Part shown: piece after piece, positions 9,092-18,080 of the stretch
Numbering within the stretch: position 1 is the first letter of the stretch
How the letters are laid out: every line of letters starts with the position of its first letter
Assembly (NCBI GenBank): GCA_937897265.1
Contig: CALCPT010000097.1
Coordinates: 1 to 18,080 of the forward strand
DNA from: an uncultured Alcaligenaceae bacterium
GTDB lineage: Bacteria; Pseudomonadota; Gammaproteobacteria; Burkholderiales; Burkholderiaceae_B
Reading direction: 5' to 3'
DNA: 18,080 nucleotides
Translations under genes and position numbers: made by a program
The notes under the pieces: model-generated
The model's database searches: none
What the model saw: the letters and a program-made list of their open reading frames with translations, nothing else
Told to the model about the DNA's origin: nothing

Positions 9092-9487
9092 TTATTCGGC
9101 TGAGTCTTCAACCACTTCGTCAGCAACGAGTGGGCGATCAACCAGTTCCATGAAAGCCATAGGTGCGTTGTCGCCTTGACGGAAACCCATCTTCAAGACA
9201 CGGGTGTAGCCGCCATTACGTGCAGCGTAGCGTGGGCCGATTTCAGCAAACAGCTTCAAAACGATTTCGCGATCGCGCAAGCGTGCAAACGCAAGACGCT
9301 TGTTTGCAAGCGTTGGGGTCTTGCCCAAATTGATCAAAGGCTCAACGATACGACGCAACTCTTTTGCCTTTGGCAAAGTTGTTTTGATGGCTTCGTGTGT
9401 GAGTAAGGCAACTGCCATGTTGCGAAACATCGCAAGACGGTGGCTGCTAGTGCGGTTTAGTTTACGTAGACCGTGGCCGTGGCGCAT
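9092..9487 (-). CDS. rplQ: 50S ribosomal protein L17
   Basis: L17 is a large-subunit protein near the peptide exit tunnel. The 131 residues begin [20 protein letters not shown] and contain [20 protein letters not shown], both classic L17 segments. A short acidic tail ([11 protein letters not shown]) extends past the core. The start at 9487 has AAGGA 7 nt upstream. An in-frame extension of 21 residues to 9550 is discarded because the family begins at MRHG and the ribosome site is here. This is the last gene of the cluster and is separated from rpoA by an unusually long 232-nt spacer, then followed by a terminator. Confidence 0.98.
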   Translation of the reverse strand: MRHGHGLRKLNRTSSHRLAMFRNMAVALLTHEAIKTTLPKAKELRRIVEPLINLGKTPTLANKRLAFARLRDREIVLKLFAEIGPRYAARNGGYTRVLKMGFRQGDNAPMAFMELVDRPLVADEVVEDSAE

Positions 9488-9719
9488 GGTGATATCCTTA
9501 TTGAATCTATGAAGAGTATTTCTACTCGGGAGTTTCAGCTCTTCTATCAATCACGCTTGGTTCATACAAACAACCGTGATTGCGGGCCGGTTTTAAAAAT
9601 GATGCTACTGATGGGCTGTTGGGTTAACCAAAAGAGAAATCAACAAGACCAATCACTACAAAAAACTCAAATTAGCGTAACGAAACAGTGACGGCAATCA
9701 AGCCGTCACTCGCGACCAA
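9488..9719 (-). promoter_or_regulatory. Structured 232-nt spacer between rpoA and rplQ (possible rplQ leader)
   Basis: No gene is supported in this gap. Three inverted repeats are visible. AGTGACGGC/GCCGTCACT (9687-9710, 9-bp stem, 6-nt loop) lies 9 nt after the rpoA stop. AATCACG/CGTGATT (9549-9581) has an inner GGTT/AACC pairing. GAGTA/TACTC (9514-9527) has a TTTC loop and lies 27 nt before the rplQ ATG. GAAGAG (9511-9516) can also pair with CTCTTC (9539-9544), which would exclude the GAGTA stem. None has a proper T run. A processing site, attenuator or leader for rplQ is possible; I see no convincing sigma70 promoter. Confidence 0.4.
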
Positions 9720-10703
9720 TTAAGGACGCTCGAGGCCCATTGGAGGCCAGTTGTCTAATTTCATTCCAAGCGTTAAGCCGCGTGCAGCCAACACTTCTTT
9801 GATTTCGTTCAGGGACTTACGACCCAAGTTAGGTGTCTTCAACAATTCATTTTCTGAACGTTGAATCAGATCACCGATGTAATAGATGTTTTCAGCTTTG
9901 AGGCAGTTAGCTGAACGCACAGTCAACTCAAGATCATCAACTGGACGCAACAAGACTGGATCAATCTGTGGAGCACCACGGTTAGGCGCTTCGTACGAAT
10001 CGCCAGCACCTTCAAGCGCAGCAAAGACCGAAATCTGATCCATCAGAATACGAGCCGATTGACGCACTGCTTCTTCTGGGCTGATGACGCCGTTTGTCTC
10101 AACGTCAAGCACGAGTTTGTCGAGATCAGTGCGCTGTTCGACGCGAGCGTTCTCAACAGAGTAGCTAACACGACGCACTGGGCTGAAAGACGCGTCTAAC
10201 ACAATACGACCAATCGTATGGGCGCGGTCGTCGATCAATGCACGTACGTTACCTGGCACATAGCCACGGCCTTTCTCGACCTTGACATGCATTTCGAGCT
10301 TGCCGTTTTCGGTAAGCGTAGCGATCACATGATTTGGGTTCACGATTTCGACATCGTGGGGCAATTCAATGTCAGACGCGAGTACAGGACCAGCACCTTG
10401 CTTACGCAAGACCAAGGTGAGCTCATCGCGGCTGTGTAATTTAAACACCACGCCTTTCAAGTTCAACAAAATATCAACAACGTCTTCACGCACACCAGGA
10501 ATCGTTGAGTACTCGTGAACCACGCCTGTGATTTGCACTTCGGTTGGCGCGTAGCCAGTCATCGAAGACAACAAAATGCGACGCAACGCATTACCTAGAG
10601 TGTGGCCATAGCCGCGCTCGAAGGGTTCCATGATGATTTTGGCATGGTGCGTGCCGACGGGTTCGACTTCAATCGAACGGGGCTTCAGAAAACTTTGTGA
10701 CAT
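9720..10703 (-). CDS. rpoA: DNA-directed RNA polymerase subunit alpha
   Basis: Alpha dimerises to seed RNA polymerase assembly, and its C-terminal domain touches UP elements and activators. The 327-residue protein has the N-terminal domain (about 1-230, with [20 protein letters not shown] at 29-48). A linker leads to the C-terminal domain with [18 protein letters not shown] (262-279), [17 protein letters not shown] and the terminal [11 protein letters not shown]263 corresponds to the DNA-contacting R265 of Escherichia coli. It is placed between rpsD and rplQ, as in the alpha operon. The 105-nt gap before it holds a perfect hairpin. Confidence 0.99.
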   Translation of the reverse strand: MSQSFLKPRSIEVEPVGTHHAKIIMEPFERGYGHTLGNALRRILLSSMTGYAPTEVQITGVVHEYSTIPGVREDVVDILLNLKGVVFKLHSRDELTLVLRKQGAGPVLASDIELPHDVEIVNPNHVIATLTENGKLEMHVKVEKGRGYVPGNVRALIDDRAHTIGRIVLDASFSPVRRVSYSVENARVEQRTDLDKLVLDVETNGVISPEEAVRQSARILMDQISVFAALEGAGDSYEAPNRGAPQIDPVLLRPVDDLELTVRSANCLKAENIYYIGDLIQRSENELLKTPNLGRKSLNEIKEVLAARGLTLGMKLDNWPPMGLERP

Positions 10704-10772
10704 TTCTATGATTCCTTTTCAATACCCTCGGCTCATTACACCGATAAGGCTGATGGATAGAGAGTGCGAGAC

Positions 10773-10799
10773 GGGCTTGCGGCAGTTAAGCGCAAGCCC
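10773..10799. repeat. Perfect 9-bp hairpin in the rpsD-rpoA spacer
   Basis: GGGCTTGCG (10773-10781) and CGCAAGCCC (10791-10799) are exact complements around a 9-nt loop, beginning 9 nt after the rpsD stop. No T run follows on the minus strand, so it is unlikely to terminate by itself. It could be an RNase site or a partial attenuator that sets the rpoA level apart from the ribosomal proteins. Confidence 0.5.
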
Positions 10800-10808
10800 T
10801 GGCGACGC

Positions 10809-11432
10809 TTAGCGTGAATACAGCTCGACAACCATTGATTCGTTGATATCACGTGCGACATCAGCGCGATCAGGAGCCTGCTTAAAGGTACCCACTAACT
10901 TGACGGTGTCAACTTCAACCCATTGTGGGATGCCGTTACCAGTCGCCAATACCAAAGACTCAGCAATACGTGCTTGGCCTTTAGCTTTATCGCGAATTCC
11001 AACGATGTCACCAGCTTTGATGATCATTGAAGGAATATCTGCTGTGTGGCCGTTTAACTGAATTGCACGATGTGCAACCAATTGACGAGCCTCAGCACGC
11101 GTTGAGCCAAAGCCCATGCGATACACCACGTTATCAAGGCGCGACTCAAGCAATTGGATCAATTGCTCGCCGGTGTTGCCCTTACGACGCTCGGCTTCAG
11201 CAAAATATTTACGAAACTGTTTTTCAAGCACACCGTACATGCGCTTGAGCTTTTGCTTTTCGCGCAGCTGCAAACCGTAATCAGACGTACGCGCGCCCGA
11301 GGTACGGCCATGTTGGCCAGGCTTAGAGTCAAGCTTGCACTTTGACTCGAGCGAGCGACGTGCGCTCTTTAAAAACAGATCAATACCCTCGCGACGCGAG
11401 AGTTTGCATTTAGGACCAGTATAACGGGCCAT
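10809..11432 (-). CDS. rpsD: 30S ribosomal protein S4
   Basis: S4 is a primary 16S rRNA binder that starts assembly of the 30S body; in Escherichia coli it also represses its own operon. The 207 residues begin [20 protein letters not shown]. The S4 RNA-binding domain, about 98-160, contains [20 protein letters not shown] and the HRAIQLNGH stretch. The N-terminal cysteines are C9 and C32 only, with no zinc-binding cluster. It follows rpsK by 11 nt with AAGGGGA as ribosome site. I could not recognise the S4-binding pseudoknot known upstream of rpsM in Escherichia coli. Confidence 0.99.
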   Translation of the reverse strand: MARYTGPKCKLSRREGIDLFLKSARRSLESKCKLDSKPGQHGRTSGARTSDYGLQLREKQKLKRMYGVLEKQFRKYFAEAERRKGNTGEQLIQLLESRLDNVVYRMGFGSTRAEARQLVAHRAIQLNGHTADIPSMIIKAGDIVGIRDKAKGQARIAESLVLATGNGIPQWVEVDTVKLVGTFKQAPDRADVARDINESMVVELYSR

Positions 11433-11443
11433 GTGGCTTCCCC

Positions 11444-11845
11444 TTAGATGCGACGACGCTTGGGTGGACGGCAGCCGTTGTGCGGTACGGGCGTGATATC
11501 GGCAATGCTCGAAATCTTGATGCCCAACGCATTCAACGCACGCACTGAAGATTCGCGACCTGGGCCAGGGCCCTTGATACGAACTTCGAGCGTCTTGATG
11601 CCGTATTCAATGGCCACTTTGCCGGCCGTTTCTGCAGCAACCTGCGCTGCGAACGGCGTCGACTTACGTGAACCCTTGAAGCCAGCACCACCTGACGTCG
11701 CCCACGACAAGGCATTGCCCTGACGATCGGTGATGGTGATGATAGTGTTGTTAAAGGATGCGTGAACGTGCGCAATGCCGTCCGACACATTCTTTTTAAC
11801 CTTTTTGCGAACGCGTGCTGCGCCGCCGGCAGAAGCTTTAGCCAT
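11444..11845 (-). CDS. rpsK: 30S ribosomal protein S11
   Basis: S11 belongs to the 30S platform and helps form the mRNA exit path and E site. The 133 residues include [18 protein letters not shown] (23-40), [20 protein letters not shown] and the C-terminal [17 protein letters not shown], all hallmark segments. The lysine-rich N-terminus ([10 protein letters not shown]) is usual for proteobacteria. It sits 13 nt after rpsM in the alpha operon order rpsM-rpsK-rpsD-rpoA. Confidence 0.99.
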   Translation of the reverse strand: MAKASAGGAARVRKKVKKNVSDGIAHVHASFNNTIITITDRQGNALSWATSGGAGFKGSRKSTPFAAQVAAETAGKVAIEYGIKTLEVRIKGPGPGRESSVRALNALGIKISSIADITPVPHNGCRPPKRRRI

Positions 11846-11858
11846 CTTCTAATCCTTA

Positions 11859-12224
11859 TTATTTCTTCAAACTTGCAGCAGCGCGACGCGGGCCCTTGCG
11901 GGTGCGAGCGTTGGTGCGAGTGCGTTGACCGCGCACGGGCAAGCCGCGCTTGTGGCGCATGCCACGATAAGTACCCAGATCGATCAATCGCTTGATCGAG
12001 AGCTGCACTTCGCGACGCAGATCGCCCTCAACCGAGAACACACCTACGTGTTCGCGGATGCGCTCGAGTTCTGCGTCGTTGAGATCCTTGACCTTTTTCG
12101 ACAGAGGTACGCCAGCCGCTTCGCAAATTTTGCGAGCACGCGTGCGACCGATGCCAAAAATGGCGGTCAAACCAATTTCTGCGTGCTGATGCGGCGGAAT
12201 GTTGATGCCAGCAATACGAGCCAT
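11859..12224 (-). CDS. rpsM: 30S ribosomal protein S13
   Basis: S13 lies in the 30S head, contacts the P-site tRNA through its C-terminal tail, and bridges to the 50S subunit. The 121 residues start [20 protein letters not shown] and carry the helix-two-turn-helix part with [18 protein letters not shown]. The signature [20 protein letters not shown] is followed by the basic tail [12 protein letters not shown]. Starts 17 nt after rpmJ, so the spc and alpha groups are joined here without a visible terminator. Confidence 0.99.
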   Translation of the reverse strand: MARIAGINIPPHQHAEIGLTAIFGIGRTRARKICEAAGVPLSKKVKDLNDAELERIREHVGVFSVEGDLRREVQLSIKRLIDLGTYRGMRHKRGLPVRGQRTRTNARTRKGPRRAAASLKK

Positions 12225-12241
12225 GACTGTTCCTTGATGTA

Positions 12242-12355
12242 TTAACCTTGACGCTGCTTGTGACGCGGCTCAATGCAGATTACCCGCACTACGCCGTGAC
12301 GTTTAATAATTTTGCAGTTGCGGCAGATCCGCTTAACCGATGCCATTACTTTCAT
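12242..12355 (-). CDS. rpmJ: 50S ribosomal protein L36
   Basis: This 37-residue protein is the smallest of the large subunit. It reads [20 protein letters not shown] and ends [10 protein letters not shown]11, C14, C27 and H32 form the zinc ribbon, so this is the zinc-binding (C+) paralogue. AGGAAG lies about 6 nt upstream of the ATG at 12355, and the TAA stop is at 12244-12242. It sits between infA and rpsM, as in other betaproteobacteria. Confidence 0.98.
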   Translation of the reverse strand: MKVMASVKRICRNCKIIKRHGVVRVICIEPRHKQRQG

Positions 12356-12389
12356 GGTTGCTTCCTGTTAATTTACGTAACCCAGCCGC

Positions 12390-12608
12390 TTATTTAGAGC
12401 GGAAAACGATTCTAGCGCGCGTTAAGTCATAGGGCGTGAGTTCCACTGTGACTTTATCGCCCGGCAAAATCCGGATGTAGTGCATTCGCATCTTGCCTGA
12501 AATGTGACCCAACACTACATGGCCATTTTCTAACTTGACACGAAACGTTGCATTGGGAAGATTCTCTAGAATCTCTCCTTGCATTTGAATGACGTCGTCC
12601 TTTGACAT
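12390..12608 (-). CDS. infA: Translation initiation factor IF-1
   Basis: IF-1 occupies the 30S A site during initiation and assists IF-2 and IF-3. The 72 residues form one OB-fold (S1-like) domain: [20 protein letters not shown], then [20 protein letters not shown] and [20 protein letters not shown]. The length is exactly that of the usual family. It begins 9 nt after secY and ends 34 nt before rpmJ. Placement of infA inside the ribosomal cluster is a betaproteobacterial and Gram-positive habit; in Escherichia coli it lies elsewhere. Confidence 0.98.
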   Translation of the reverse strand: MSKDDVIQMQGEILENLPNATFRVKLENGHVVLGHISGKMRMHYIRILPGDKVTVELTPYDLTRARIVFRSK

Positions 12609-12617
12609 TACTCTCGC

Positions 12618-13943
12618 TTATCTCATTGGTAGATTCGCGCCCTTGAAGTTAGACTTCTTGAGCAGTGAATCATACTGGTGTGACATCATGTAGGCTTGCA
12701 CCTGTGCCATGAAATCCATCGTAACTACAACAATAATCAGCAAAGAGGTGCCACCAAAGTAAAACGGCACATTCCAACGCATGACTAAGAACTCTGGTAA
12801 CAAACACACGATGGTGATGTACAGTGCGCCAGCTAAGGTTAAGCGCATCAAAATCTTGTCAATAAAGCGTGCTGTTTGTTCACCTGGACGGATACCTGGT
12901 ACAAACGCGCCGCTTTTCTTCAAATTATCTGCTGTCTCGCGGCTGTTAAACACCAGAGCCGTATAAAAGAAACAGAAGAAAATAATCGCAGTCGCATAAA
13001 GGGTAATGTAGAGAGGTTGACGTGGTGCCAACGCCGCAGCCAAGTCACCTAACCAACGCATGCCTTCGGTGTTCGAAAACCAACTTGTAATGGTTGCTGG
13101 AAACAAAATGATCGAAGAGGCGAAAATTGGCGGAATCACACCTGCCATATTCAGCTTCAAAGGCAGATGCGATGTTTGACCACCGTATACCTTGTTACCC
13201 ACCTGGCGCTTGGCATAGTTCACTGTAATTTTGCGCTGACCGCGCTCAACCAGTACAACAAAGCCTGTCACCAACACCACCAATGCCACGATAAACAAGG
13301 CCGACAAAGCCGACATCGCATTGGTACGCACTAAATCTAATAATCCGGCCAAGGCACTTGGCAAGCCCGCCACGATACCGGCGAAAATCAAAATCGAAAT
13401 CCCGTTACCCAAGCCGCGCTCGGTAATCTGCTCACCCAGCCACATCACAAACATGGTGCCTGTCACTAAGGTGACGATTGTTGTGACGCGAAAGAGCATG
13501 CCTGGGTCAATGACCAAGCCAGGCTGCGATTCAAGCGCCACCGAAATACCAACGGCCTGAACCAACGCTAGGCCAACGGTGCCATAGCGTGTGTACTGCG
13601 TAATCTTGCGACGACCAGCTTCACCGTCTTTTTTGATCGCTTCTAAGCTTGGCACAACCACTGACATCAACTGCATGATGATCGATGCAGAGATGTAGGG
13701 CATGATCCCCAAAGCGAAGATAGAAAAGCGCGACAACGCACCACCCGAGAACATATTGAACAGACCGAGAATTCCGCCTTCATTCTGGCGAAAGAGATCT
13801 GCCAACGCGTCTGGGTTGATACCGGGCACAGGGATGTGCGTGCCTATCCGATATACCACCAAGGCGAGAACAAGAAACACGAGACGGCGTTTTAGATCGC
13901 CGTAACGTGGTCCTGCTTTCGCCTGAGGTTGTGCTGTTGCCAT
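12618..13943 (-). CDS. secY: Protein translocase subunit SecY
   Basis: SecY is the pore subunit of the SecYEG translocon in the inner membrane. The 441-residue protein shows the ten-helix pattern. It has the N-terminal [20 protein letters not shown], the plug region near [39 protein letters not shown], and the cytoplasmic loop [20 protein letters not shown] (following helix 8) with RPGEQT. It ends with a basic tail, [11 protein letters not shown]. It lies 12 nt after rplO, as throughout bacterial spc operons, so its production tracks that of ribosomes. Confidence 0.99.
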   Translation of the reverse strand: MATAQPQAKAGPRYGDLKRRLVFLVLALVVYRIGTHIPVPGINPDALADLFRQNEGGILGLFNMFSGGALSRFSIFALGIMPYISASIIMQLMSVVVPSLEAIKKDGEAGRRKITQYTRYGTVGLALVQAVGISVALESQPGLVIDPGMLFRVTTIVTLVTGTMFVMWLGEQITERGLGNGISILIFAGIVAGLPSALAGLLDLVRTNAMSALSALFIVALVVLVTGFVVLVERGQRKITVNYAKRQVGNKVYGGQTSHLPLKLNMAGVIPPIFASSIILFPATITSWFSNTEGMRWLGDLAAALAPRQPLYITLYATAIIFFCFFYTALVFNSRETADNLKKSGAFVPGIRPGEQTARFIDKILMRLTLAGALYITIVCLLPEFLVMRWNVPFYFGGTSLLIIVVVTMDFMAQVQAYMMSHQYDSLLKKSNFKGANLPMR

Positions 13944-13955
13944 TCTTTATCCGTC

Positions 13956-14396
13956 TTAAGCGACTGTGCCACCGGCGGCTTCAATCGAAGCACGCGCGCC
14001 TGCTGTTGCACCAATACCTTTTAAGGTAATTTTGCGTGTCAGCTCACCTGACTTAAACACTTTTGCATAACGGACTTGTGTGCCCACTACGCCAGCTTGC
14101 TTCAAAACCTGAACGTCGATTTCATCAACAGGCAAGGCTTGCAAGTCTGATAAACGAACTTGTGCATACAAGTGATCATCAAGCGTGACAAAGCCGCGCT
14201 TTGGCAAGCGACGTTGCAAAGGCATCTGACCGCCTTCGAAACCAACTTTATGAAAGCCACCAGCACGCGAGCTTTGGCCTTTGTGACCACGGCCAGCAGT
14301 TTTACCTAAACCCGAACCGATGCCACGACCAACGCGACGCTTGTAGTGCGTCGAGCCTTCAGCTGGTTTGAGCGTATTCAATTGTGTAATAGACAT
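13956..14396 (-). CDS. rplO: 50S ribosomal protein L15
   Basis: L15 is a late-assembly protein of the 50S subunit with a long basic, glycine-rich N-terminal arm. [40 protein letters not shown] and [15 protein letters not shown] are the expected segments. Two consecutive ATG codons occur (14399 and 14396). AAGG lies 4 nt from the first and 7 nt from the second, so I chose the second (146 residues), but the first is possible. Lies 11 nt after rpmD. Confidence 0.97.
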   Translation of the reverse strand: MSITQLNTLKPAEGSTHYKRRVGRGIGSGLGKTAGRGHKGQSSRAGGFHKVGFEGGQMPLQRRLPKRGFVTLDDHLYAQVRLSDLQALPVDEIDVQVLKQAGVVGTQVRYAKVFKSGELTRKITLKGIGATAGARASIEAAGGTVA

Positions 14397-14407
14397 CATG
14401 ATCCCTT

Positions 14408-14593
14408 TCAGACTTCTGTCGCTGTCACGAGATAATCAACTTTGTTGATCATTCCGCGAACTTCAGGCGTGTCTTTGAGTACTTTGGTGCTGTTGATACG
14501 ACGCAAACCCAGGCCACGCACTGTTTCGCGGTGATCTTTTTTGCAACCAATGGTAGAACGCACCAAGGTGACTTTGACTTGTTTTTCAGCCAT
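14408..14593 (-). CDS. rpmD: 50S ribosomal protein L30
   Basis: L30 is a small protein of the 50S subunit. The 61 residues fit the single ferredoxin-like fold of bacterial L30: [40 protein letters not shown] and [15 protein letters not shown]. It begins 3 nt past the rpsE stop, so translation is probably coupled. Confidence 0.98.
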   Translation of the reverse strand: MAEKQVKVTLVRSTIGCKKDHRETVRGLGLRRINSTKVLKDTPEVRGMINKVDYLVTATEV

Positions 14594-14596
14594 GAC

Positions 14597-15115
14597 TTAC
14601 CCCAAAATCTCTTCGACGGTTTTGCCGCGTTTAGCAGCAACTTCCGACGGGGTGAGAGACGCGCGCAAACCATTCAGTGTGGCACGAACCATGTTGTAGG
14701 GGTTGCTTGAGCCGAGGCTTTTGGCCACAACGTTACGCACACCCATCACATCAAAAATCGCACGCATTGGGCCACCGGCAATCACGCCAGTACCTTCTGC
14801 TGCGGGTGAAATCAGTACGGTTGAGGCGCCATGCTTGCCCACAACGGTATGAAACAGGGTGCCGTTTTTCAAAGAGACCTTGAACAGTTCGCGACGCGCC
14901 TGCTCCATGGCTTTTTGAACTGCGACCGGCACTTCACGCGCCTTGCCTTTGCCCATACCGACGCGGCCATCGCCATCGCCTACAACGGTCAAGGCAGCAA
15001 AGCTCATGGTGCGACCACCCTTGACCACTTTACTGACGCGATTGACCGCAATCATTTTCTCGCGAAGACCGTCATCCCGCTCTTCAGGACCGTTCTTACG
15101 TTGTTCTTTAGCCAT
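14597..15115 (-). CDS. rpsE: 30S ribosomal protein S5
   Basis: S5 lines the mRNA entry region and affects decoding accuracy. The 172 residues contain an N-terminal double-stranded RNA-binding-like domain with [20 protein letters not shown] and [20 protein letters not shown]. The C-terminal domain has [20 protein letters not shown] and [20 protein letters not shown]. It ends with an extended tail [14 protein letters not shown]. Lies between rplR (16 nt) and rpmD (3 nt). Confidence 0.99.
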   Translation of the reverse strand: MAKEQRKNGPEERDDGLREKMIAVNRVSKVVKGGRTMSFAALTVVGDGDGRVGMGKGKAREVPVAVQKAMEQARRELFKVSLKNGTLFHTVVGKHGASTVLISPAAEGTGVIAGGPMRAIFDVMGVRNVVAKSLGSSNPYNMVRATLNGLRASLTPSEVAAKRGKTVEEILG

Positions 15116-15131
15116 TTTGACTGTTCCTCGC

Positions 15132-15497
15132 TTAAAACTTCAGACCGGCTTCACGCGCGGCATCGGCCAAGGCTTTTACACGGCCGTGGTAACGGAAACC
15201 CGAACGATCGAAAGCTACCAGTTCAATACCGGCTGCTTTGGCTTTTTCGGCGACACGCTTGCCAATCAAAGTGGCCGCAGCGGTATTGCCGCCCAAACCA
15301 GTTTGACTTGCGAGTTGTTGACGCACTTCAGCTTCAACAGTTGAGGCCGAAACCAAAATACGATCACCGTCAGGCGAAATAATGTTTGCGTAAATATGCT
15401 GATTCGAGCGGAAAACCTGGAGGCGATTAACTCGCAACTCGGCGATTTTCTTGCGCGTCGGTACGGCACGACGCAAACGGGAAATTTTTTTGTCCAT
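15132..15497 (-). CDS. rplR: 50S ribosomal protein L18
   Basis: L18 binds 5S rRNA with L5 and anchors it in the central protuberance. The 121 residues begin [20 protein letters not shown], a basic 5S-binding arm. They end with the hallmark [20 protein letters not shown] and AREAGLKF. The TTG/ATG alternatives further upstream would run into rplF and are not supported. It lies 21 nt after rplF. Confidence 0.99.
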   Translation of the reverse strand: MDKKISRLRRAVPTRKKIAELRVNRLQVFRSNQHIYANIISPDGDRILVSASTVEAEVRQQLASQTGLGGNTAAATLIGKRVAEKAKAAGIELVAFDRSGFRYHGRVKALADAAREAGLKF

Positions 15498-15518
15498 GAT
15501 GTTTCCTTGTTTGCGCGA

Positions 15519-16052
15519 TTATTTCTTCTTGGTTTCTTTGATGATGACATGCTCGTCAACATAACGAACGCCTTTACCCTTGTAGGGCTCTGGCGGACGG
15601 TATGCGCGAAGTTCTGCAGCCACCTGACCAACAACCTGCTTGTTCGAACCCTTCAAGACGATCTCTGTCTGTGTGGGGCATTCGGCTTTTACGCCAGCAG
15701 GCATCGCATGAATGACATCATGCGAGAAACCGAGTTGTAATTTAACCGCGTCACCTTGGACTGCGGCACGATAGCCCACACCCACCAAGGTCAACTTGCG
15801 CTCAAAGCCTTTGCTGACGCCAGTAACCATATTGGCCACCAACGCGCGAAGGGTACCTGACATTGCTTTGGCTTCACGCGAATCATTTGCAACGATAAAC
15901 GACAGTTTGCCGCCATCTTCGTTAATGATCACATTGCCGGTTAAAGCCTGTGTCAGGGTGCCCAGAGGGCCTTTGACCGTGATCAGATCTGGCTTGATCG
16001 ACGCTTCAACGCCCTTAGGGATTTCTACTGGATATTTTGCAATACGTGACAT
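15519..16052 (-). CDS. rplF: 50S ribosomal protein L6
   Basis: L6 sits at the base of the L7/L12 stalk near the factor-binding site. The 177 residues form two copies of the L6 fold: [19 protein letters not shown] with VKGPLGTL near the start, and the C-terminal copy with the signature [20 protein letters not shown]. Length and order match the family. It lies 12 nt after rpsH. Confidence 0.99.
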   Translation of the reverse strand: MSRIAKYPVEIPKGVEASIKPDLITVKGPLGTLTQALTGNVIINEDGGKLSFIVANDSREAKAMSGTLRALVANMVTGVSKGFERKLTLVGVGYRAAVQGDAVKLQLGFSHDVIHAMPAGVKAECPTQTEIVLKGSNKQVVGQVAAELRAYRPPEPYKGKGVRYVDEHVIIKETKKK

Positions 16053-16064
16053 GGGGTTTTCTCC

Positions 16065-16460
16065 TTAAGCCACGTAGCACAAGACTTCGCCACCCACGCC
16101 ATTGGCGCGAGCTTTGCGGTCAGTCATGACACCACGGGAAGTCGAGACAATTGCCACGCCTAAGCCGTTCATCACTTGTGGAATGCTGCCGTGACCTTTA
16201 TAAATACGCAGGCCAGGACGCGAAACGCGTTCAATGCGCTCGATCACTGGACGACCAGCGTAGTATTTCAAGGCGATTTCAAGTTCAGGCTTTTGGGCCG
16301 TACCTTTAATCTGAAAACCGTCAACATAACCTTCATCTTGAAGCACGGCAGCAATTGCTGCCTTTAGCTTAGAGGAGGGCATGGTCACCGTTGGTTTATC
16401 TACCTGCTGCGCATTACGAATGCGAGTCAGCATATCGGCGATTGGGTCGCTCATGCTCAT
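16065..16460 (-). CDS. rpsH: 30S ribosomal protein S8
   Basis: S8 binds the central domain of 16S rRNA early in assembly and, in Escherichia coli, represses the spc operon by binding near rplE. The 131 residues begin [20 protein letters not shown] and end with the S8 signature [20 protein letters not shown] and VLCYVA. An internal ATG two codons on is possible, but the longer form is the usual betaproteobacterial one. I could not recognise an S8-binding mimic at the rplX-rplE junction by eye. Confidence 0.99.
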   Translation of the reverse strand: MSMSDPIADMLTRIRNAQQVDKPTVTMPSSKLKAAIAAVLQDEGYVDGFQIKGTAQKPELEIALKYYAGRPVIERIERVSRPGLRIYKGHGSIPQVMNGLGVAIVSTSRGVMTDRKARANGVGGEVLCYVA

Positions 16461-16471
16461 GTTTTATTCTC

Positions 16472-16777
16472 CTACCAGCTAGCTTTGGTCATGCCGGGGA
16501 TTTCACCCTTCATGGCCAATTCGCGTAGTTTCATACGGCCAAGGCCGAATTTGCGGAACACACCGCGTGAACGGCCAGTAATCGCGCAGCGGTTACGCTG
16601 ACGAGTGGGGCTTGCATTGCGGGGCAACTGCTGCAATTTCAGCCGTGCCTCGTAACGATCTTCGTCGGATTTGGATGAATCATCGATGACGGCTTTGAGG
16701 GCCGCACGTTTAGCAGCAAATTTCTCTGCTGTTTTCACGCGCTTGACATCGCGATTGATCATTGAAAGTTTAGCCAC
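16472..16777 (-). CDS. rpsN: 30S ribosomal protein S14 (zinc-independent long form)
   Basis: S14 is part of the 30S head. At 101 residues it is the long form. The zinc-binding CXXC pairs of the short form are absent (only one cysteine, in [11 protein letters not shown]). [34 protein letters not shown] and [20 protein letters not shown] are the recognisable parts. It lies 11 nt from both neighbours, rplE and rpsH. Confidence 0.99.
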   Translation of the reverse strand: MAKLSMINRDVKRVKTAEKFAAKRAALKAVIDDSSKSDEDRYEARLKLQQLPRNASPTRQRNRCAITGRSRGVFRKFGLGRMKLRELAMKGEIPGMTKASW

Positions 16778-16788
16778 GTCTGCGCCCC

Positions 16789-17328
16789 TTAGTTGCGGAA
16801 CGGGAAGCTAAAGGCTGTCAACAGCGCCTTGGCTTCTTCGTCGGTCTTGGCGGTGGTGGTGATGCTGATATTCATCCCACGCAACACGTCGATTTTGTCG
16901 TATTCGATTTCGGGGAAAATGATCTGCTCTTTCACCCCGATGTTGTAATTGCCACGACCGTCAAACGCACGCCCGGAAATTCCACGGAAGTCGCGCACGC
17001 GTGGCAATGCCACTGAAACGAGACGATCAAGGAATTCGTACATACGCTGACCACGCAGAGTCACCATGCAACCAATTGGATAATCTTCACGGATTTTGAA
17101 ACCCGCGATTGCCTTTTTGGTTTTAGTGATCACTGGCTTTTGGCCGGCAATTTTGGTCAAGTCAGATACAGCGTGCTCGATCACTTTTTTGTCAGAAACA
17201 GCTTCTGACACACCCATGTTCAGGGTGATTTTAGTGATGCGTGGCACTTGCATCGGGCTTTCGTATTTGAACTGTTCGCGCAATGCTGGCACGATCGTGT
17301 TCTGGTAGAGGTCGTGAAAACGAGCCAT
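16789..17328 (-). CDS. rplE: 50S ribosomal protein L5
   Basis: L5 binds 5S rRNA and contacts the P-site tRNA from the central protuberance. The 179 residues include [39 protein letters not shown] and [40 protein letters not shown] and the C-terminal [15 protein letters not shown] complete it. AAGGAG lies 8 nt upstream of the ATG. It lies 12 nt after rplX. Confidence 0.99.
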   Translation of the reverse strand: MARFHDLYQNTIVPALREQFKYESPMQVPRITKITLNMGVSEAVSDKKVIEHAVSDLTKIAGQKPVITKTKKAIAGFKIREDYPIGCMVTLRGQRMYEFLDRLVSVALPRVRDFRGISGRAFDGRGNYNIGVKEQIIFPEIEYDKIDVLRGMNISITTTAKTDEEAKALLTAFSFPFRN

Positions 17329-17340
17329 TTTGATCGCTCC

Positions 17341-17661
17341 TTATGCTTTCGCGCCAACGGGCTCGCCGCTGGAACGAAACACACGCACGTTGCGACCGTC
17401 GACTTCTTTAATCCCTACGCGATCACCTTTACCGGTGGCGGGGTTAAACAGCGCAACGTTCGAAATATGAATCGGCATCGTCTTTTCGATGATGCCACCA
17501 GTCGTACCTTGCATTGGGTTTGGGCGCACATGTTTTTTAACCATGTTGATACCCTCAACCAGCACGTGATCGGCATCAACGCGATCAATCACCGTGCCAC
17601 GACGCTTTTTGTCGCGGCCAGTCAAGATGACGACTTCGTCGCCTTTACGGATTTTGTTCAT
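17341..17661 (-). CDS. rplX: 50S ribosomal protein L24
   Basis: L24 is one of the first proteins to bind 23S rRNA and lies near the tunnel exit. The 106 residues start [20 protein letters not shown], a KOW motif (about 4-31). [20 protein letters not shown] and [20 protein letters not shown] follow. It begins 9 nt after rplN. Confidence 0.99.
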   Translation of the reverse strand: MNKIRKGDEVVILTGRDKKRRGTVIDRVDADHVLVEGINMVKKHVRPNPMQGTTGGIIEKTMPIHISNVALFNPATGKGDRVGIKEVDGRNVRVFRSSGEPVGAKA

Positions 17662-17670
17662 TGTGGCTCC

Positions 17671-18039
17671 TTACAGGACTTCGGGCGCCAGGGACACAAT
17701 CTTCATGAACTTTTCACCGCGCAATTCGCGTGTGACAGGTCCGAAGATACGCGTGCCAATGGGCTCGAGTTTGGCGTTGAGCAGCACAGCAGCGTTGCCA
17801 CCGAACTTAATCAGCGAGCCGTCTTTACGACGAACGCCTTTAGCTGTGCGCACGACTACTGCGTTATAAATTTCGCCTTTTTTTACGCGGCCACGAGGGG
17901 CTGCGTCTTTTACAGTGACCTTGATAACATCACCGATTGAGGCATAACGGCGCTTTGAGCCGCCGAGCACCTTTATGCACATGACTGACCGTGCGCCGGT
18001 GTTATCGGCCACGTCGAGCGTGGTCTGCATTTGGATCAT
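17671..18039 (-). CDS. rplN: 50S ribosomal protein L14
   Basis: L14 forms an intersubunit bridge and binds the silencing factor RsfS. The 122 residues read [20 protein letters not shown], then [20 protein letters not shown], with the C-terminal [24 protein letters not shown] sits 6 nt upstream of the ATG at 18039. It is the first gene of the spc group in the window. The 41 nt beyond it (18040-18080) hold no frame that I recognise as the end of rpsQ. Confidence 0.99.
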   Translation of the reverse strand: MIQMQTTLDVADNTGARSVMCIKVLGGSKRRYASIGDVIKVTVKDAAPRGRVKKGEIYNAVVVRTAKGVRRKDGSLIKFGGNAAVLLNAKLEPIGTRIFGPVTRELRGEKFMKIVSLAPEVL

Positions 18040-18080
18040 GATTTTTCCTGTTCCAACTTAATCAACTTGCCCGCCAACCT

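Noticed and set aside
9488..9550. N-terminal 21-residue extension of L17
   Set aside because: The family begins at MRHG and AAGGA lies directly before 9487. The extension falls in the structured spacer.
14831..15382. Plus-strand open frame of 183 codons opposite rpsE and rplR
   Set aside because: Antisense to two certain genes, with no family signature; a shadow of codon usage.
17248..17940. Plus-strand open frame of 230 codons opposite rplE, rplX and rplN
   Set aside because: It lies fully antisense to three certain ribosomal genes. Its composition (rich in His, Phe, Asn) looks like a mirror of their codon bias, with no recognisable domain.
18040..18080. 3' end of rpsQ upstream of rplN
   Set aside because: None of the three minus-strand frames matches an S17 C-terminus. 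It is probably intergenic, and too short to tell.

Overview
This window is a chromosomal fragment from a betaproteobacterium, most likely Burkholderiales and close to Alcaligenaceae/Bordetella. The evidence is the protein sequences (ResB, CcsB, DsbD, RpoA, ribosomal proteins), a roughly balanced base composition, and infA lying between secY and rpmJ. Almost every gene is a recognisable housekeeping gene. I looked for an undescribed system and did not find one. The points of interest are an assembly artefact, a few structured spacers, terminators placed just upstream of gene starts, and one transporter inside an otherwise familiar neighbourhood.

Layout. Bases 1-50 are not genomic: they match an Illumina TruSeq-type index/read-2 adapter. 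They join directly onto a ccsB gene cut off after about 182 codons. Reading on the minus strand, the left third holds a cytochrome c4-type diheme protein, a strong terminator, resB and ccsB (System II cytochrome c maturation). A divergent pair on the plus strand, engB and hemB, overlaps by ATGA. Facing hemB, on the minus strand, come cutA, dsbD (GTGA overlap) and an MFS transporter.

From 9092 to the right end, all on the minus strand, is the fused spc/alpha ribosomal cluster: rplN, rplX, rplE, rpsN, rpsH, rplF, rplR, rpsE, rpmD, rplO, secY, infA, rpmJ, rpsM, rpsK, rpsD, rpoA, rplQ. It is closed by an intrinsic terminator at 9045-9072. Gene spacing is 3-34 nt except before rpoA (105 nt) and before rplQ (232 nt). 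Both of these spacers contain inverted repeats.

How the genes work together. HemB makes porphobilinogen for heme. ResB/CcsB carry heme across the membrane and attach it to apocytochromes such as the c4 protein encoded beside them. DsbD supplies periplasmic reducing power, which keeps CXXCH thiols reduced. EngB (ribosome assembly GTPase) sits near the ribosomal cluster. The left part is therefore a heme/cytochrome c/thiol neighbourhood next to the main ribosomal protein operon. The single MFS gene has no obvious tie to this theme.
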